Of a DNA stretch of 7,301 nucleotides, positions 6,211 through 7,301 are shown piece after piece. The DNA lies in assembly GCA_003131925.1 (NCBI GenBank), contig PKWC01000004.1, forward strand, positions 733 to 8,033. The letters are read 5' to 3'. The stretch is from Alphaproteobacteria bacterium. Its GTDB lineage: Bacteria > Pseudomonadota > Alphaproteobacteria > Micropepsales > Micropepsaceae. Position 1 is the first letter of the stretch. Each line of letters opens with the position of its first letter. The translations under genes were made by a program, and so were the position numbers. A model generated the notes under the pieces. The model saw nothing but the letters and a program-made list of their open reading frames with translations. It was not told the origin of the DNA and ran no database searches.

Positions 6211-7301
6211 GTGACAATTCCGGCGTTGCCGCAGAGGGCGCGGGCGATAATTTTGTGCGCGCTCGCCGCCGCGGCCCTTGCGCTTGCGGGCTGCGGACGC
6301 GGCGGCGGCCAGGAGGGATACGGCAATCGCGTGCCCGAGGTCGGCGTGGTGACAATCGCATATCGCGACGCGCTGCTGACCACCGAGCTTCCCGGACGCA
6401 CGAGCCCCTATCAGCAGGCCGATGTGCGGCCGCAGGTGAACGGCATATTGAAGTCACGCCTGTTCGAAGAAGGCGGCACGGTGCGCGCAGGTCAAGCGCT
6501 CTATCAGATCGATCCCGCGCCCTACCAGGCTGCCTTCGATAGCGCAAAGGCGGCGCTGGCGAACGCGCAGGCCAATCTCGCGACGACTCGCGCCAAGGCA
6601 GAACGCTACGCATCCCTGCTCAAGCAGAGCGCGATTGCGCCACAGGACTATGACGACGTCGAGGCGGCCTACAAACAGGCTGCGGCGAACGTACTGCAAC
6701 AGGCCGCCAATCTCGAAAGCGCGAAGATCAACCTCGGCTACACGCGTATCACCGCGCCGGTCACCGGACGCATCGGCCGGTCGCTCGTGACGGTGGGGGC
6801 GCTCGTCACTGCCGACCAGACCACTCCGATCGCCACCATCCAGACGCTCGATCCGATGTATGTCGATATCAATCAGTCCACTTCCGAGCTTCTTGCTTTG
6901 AAGAATGAGATGGCCGCCGATCAGATCAGCGGCGGCGCGAAGGCGACCGCGCGCGTCACGCTGGCGCTTGAAGACGGCTCGACCTACCCGCGCGAAGGAA
7001 CGCTGCAATTTTCGGAGGCGAGCGTCGACGCGAACACCGGCGCGGTCGTGCTGCGCGCCGTCTTTCCCAATCCGAACGCACTTCTGCTTCCCGGTATGTA
7101 TGTGCGCGCGCGCGTCATCGAGGGCATCGACAAGCGCGCAATTCTCGCGCCGCAACAAGGGGTCAGCCGGAACGAGAAAGGCGAACCGACCGCGCTCATC
7201 GTCGACTCGCGCGGCATCGCCCGCCTGCGCGTGCTTCAGGCGCCACGCGCCATCGGCGATTCCTGGCTTGTGACGGCCGGCCTTTCTCCCGGCGATCGCC
7301 T
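6211..7301 (+). CDS. RND efflux periplasmic adaptor lipoprotein, AcrA/MexA type, 3' end outside window
   Basis: This is the adaptor (membrane fusion protein) that links an inner-membrane RND pump to a TolC-type outer-membrane channel. It starts at GTG 6211, with GGAG six bases before it; an in-frame TAA at 6172-6174 rules out a far upstream start. The signal is lipoprotein type, with hydrophobic run ILCALAAAALALAGC, lipobox LAGC and acylated Cys28. The half-lipoyl motif RPQVNGILKSRLFEEGGTV is at 73-91, and GQALYQIDPAPYQ follows at 94-106. The coiled alpha-hairpin is at about 106-175. The second lipoyl half INLGYTRITAPVTGRIGRS is at 173-191. The beta-barrel contains LDPMYVDINQS, and the membrane-proximal part contains LLLPGMYVRARV and ILAPQQGV. 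363 codons are visible, so only about 30-40 residues are missing compared with AcrA. The pump gene is expected to follow immediately. No regulator gene is seen upstream; a decayed repeat region lies there instead. Confidence 0.95.
   Translation, partial: MTIPALPQRARAIILCALAAAALALAGCGRGGGQEGYGNRVPEVGVVTIAYRDALLTTELPGRTSPYQQADVRPQVNGILKSRLFEEGGTVRAGQALYQIDPAPYQAAFDSAKAALANAQANLATTRAKAERYASLLKQSAIAPQDYDDVEAAYKQAAANVLQQAANLESAKINLGYTRITAPVTGRIGRSLVTVGALVTADQTTPIATIQTLDPMYVDINQSTSELLALKNEMAADQISGGAKATARVTLALEDGSTYPREGTLQFSEASVDANTGAVVLRAVFPNPNALLLPGMYVRARVIEGIDKRAILAPQQGVSRNEKGEPTALIVDSRGIARLRVLQAPRAIGDSWLVTAGLSPGDR

Noticed and set aside
6454..7158. Minus-strand open frame of 234 codons opposite the efflux adaptor
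   Set aside because: The plus strand clearly encodes an AcrA-like protein along this whole stretch; the minus frame is Arg-rich with no recognisable domain.
1..7301. CRISPR array, tRNA, rRNA or riboswitch
   Set aside because: No regularly spaced repeats, no cloverleaf and no conserved RNA motif were seen on either strand.

Overview
The window looks like an accessory stretch of a GC-rich proteobacterial chromosome. The best guess is an alphaproteobacterium of the Hyphomicrobiales (Bradyrhizobium/Beijerinckiaceae-like). This rests on the style of the SRAP (YedK) remnant, the AcrA-type efflux adaptor, the YVTN and GloVer repeat proteins, and a CCCTCTCCCC-type dispersed repeat. The assignment is inference, because no rRNA or tRNA is present.

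Layout: (1) 1-720 (+) is the 3' part of a YVTN-type beta-propeller protein. (2) 721-1126 has no intact gene. It holds a short, frameshifted remnant of an IS3-family OrfA (772-870) and a strong UUCG hairpin terminator. (3) 1127-1450 (-) encodes a small exported protein of low complexity, with a plausible promoter at 1526-1553. (4) 1738-2961 (+) is an intact exported protein made of seven GloVer (Gloeo_Verruco) repeats. It converges, with a 20-base gap, on (5) 2982-4661 (-), a 559-residue right-handed beta-helix protein of the pectate-lyase-3/tailspike type that lacks a signal peptide. (6) 4662-5743 is a graveyard: the N-terminal 67-residue stub of an SRAP/YedK protein (-) and the C-terminal half of a DDE transposase (+). 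(7) 5744-6210 is non-coding and rich in repeats: two direct-repeat pairs, a 19-bp inverted repeat, and an overlapping alternative hairpin. (8) From 6211 to the window end (+) runs an AcrA/MexA-type RND efflux periplasmic adaptor lipoprotein with a GTG start, cut by the window edge.

The genes do not form one operon: strands alternate and decayed mobile elements separate them. Three of the five genuine genes are long beta-repeat proteins (propeller, GloVer repeat, beta-helix), and one more is a small secreted protein, so the left two thirds looks like variable envelope or extracellular gene content. The efflux adaptor is probably the first gene of an RND pump operon that continues to the right. 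I did not find a convincing new multi-gene system. The points most worth a second look are the predicted closed seven-bladed GloVer propeller, the orphan tailspike-like beta-helix, and the mutually exclusive hairpins upstream of the efflux gene.
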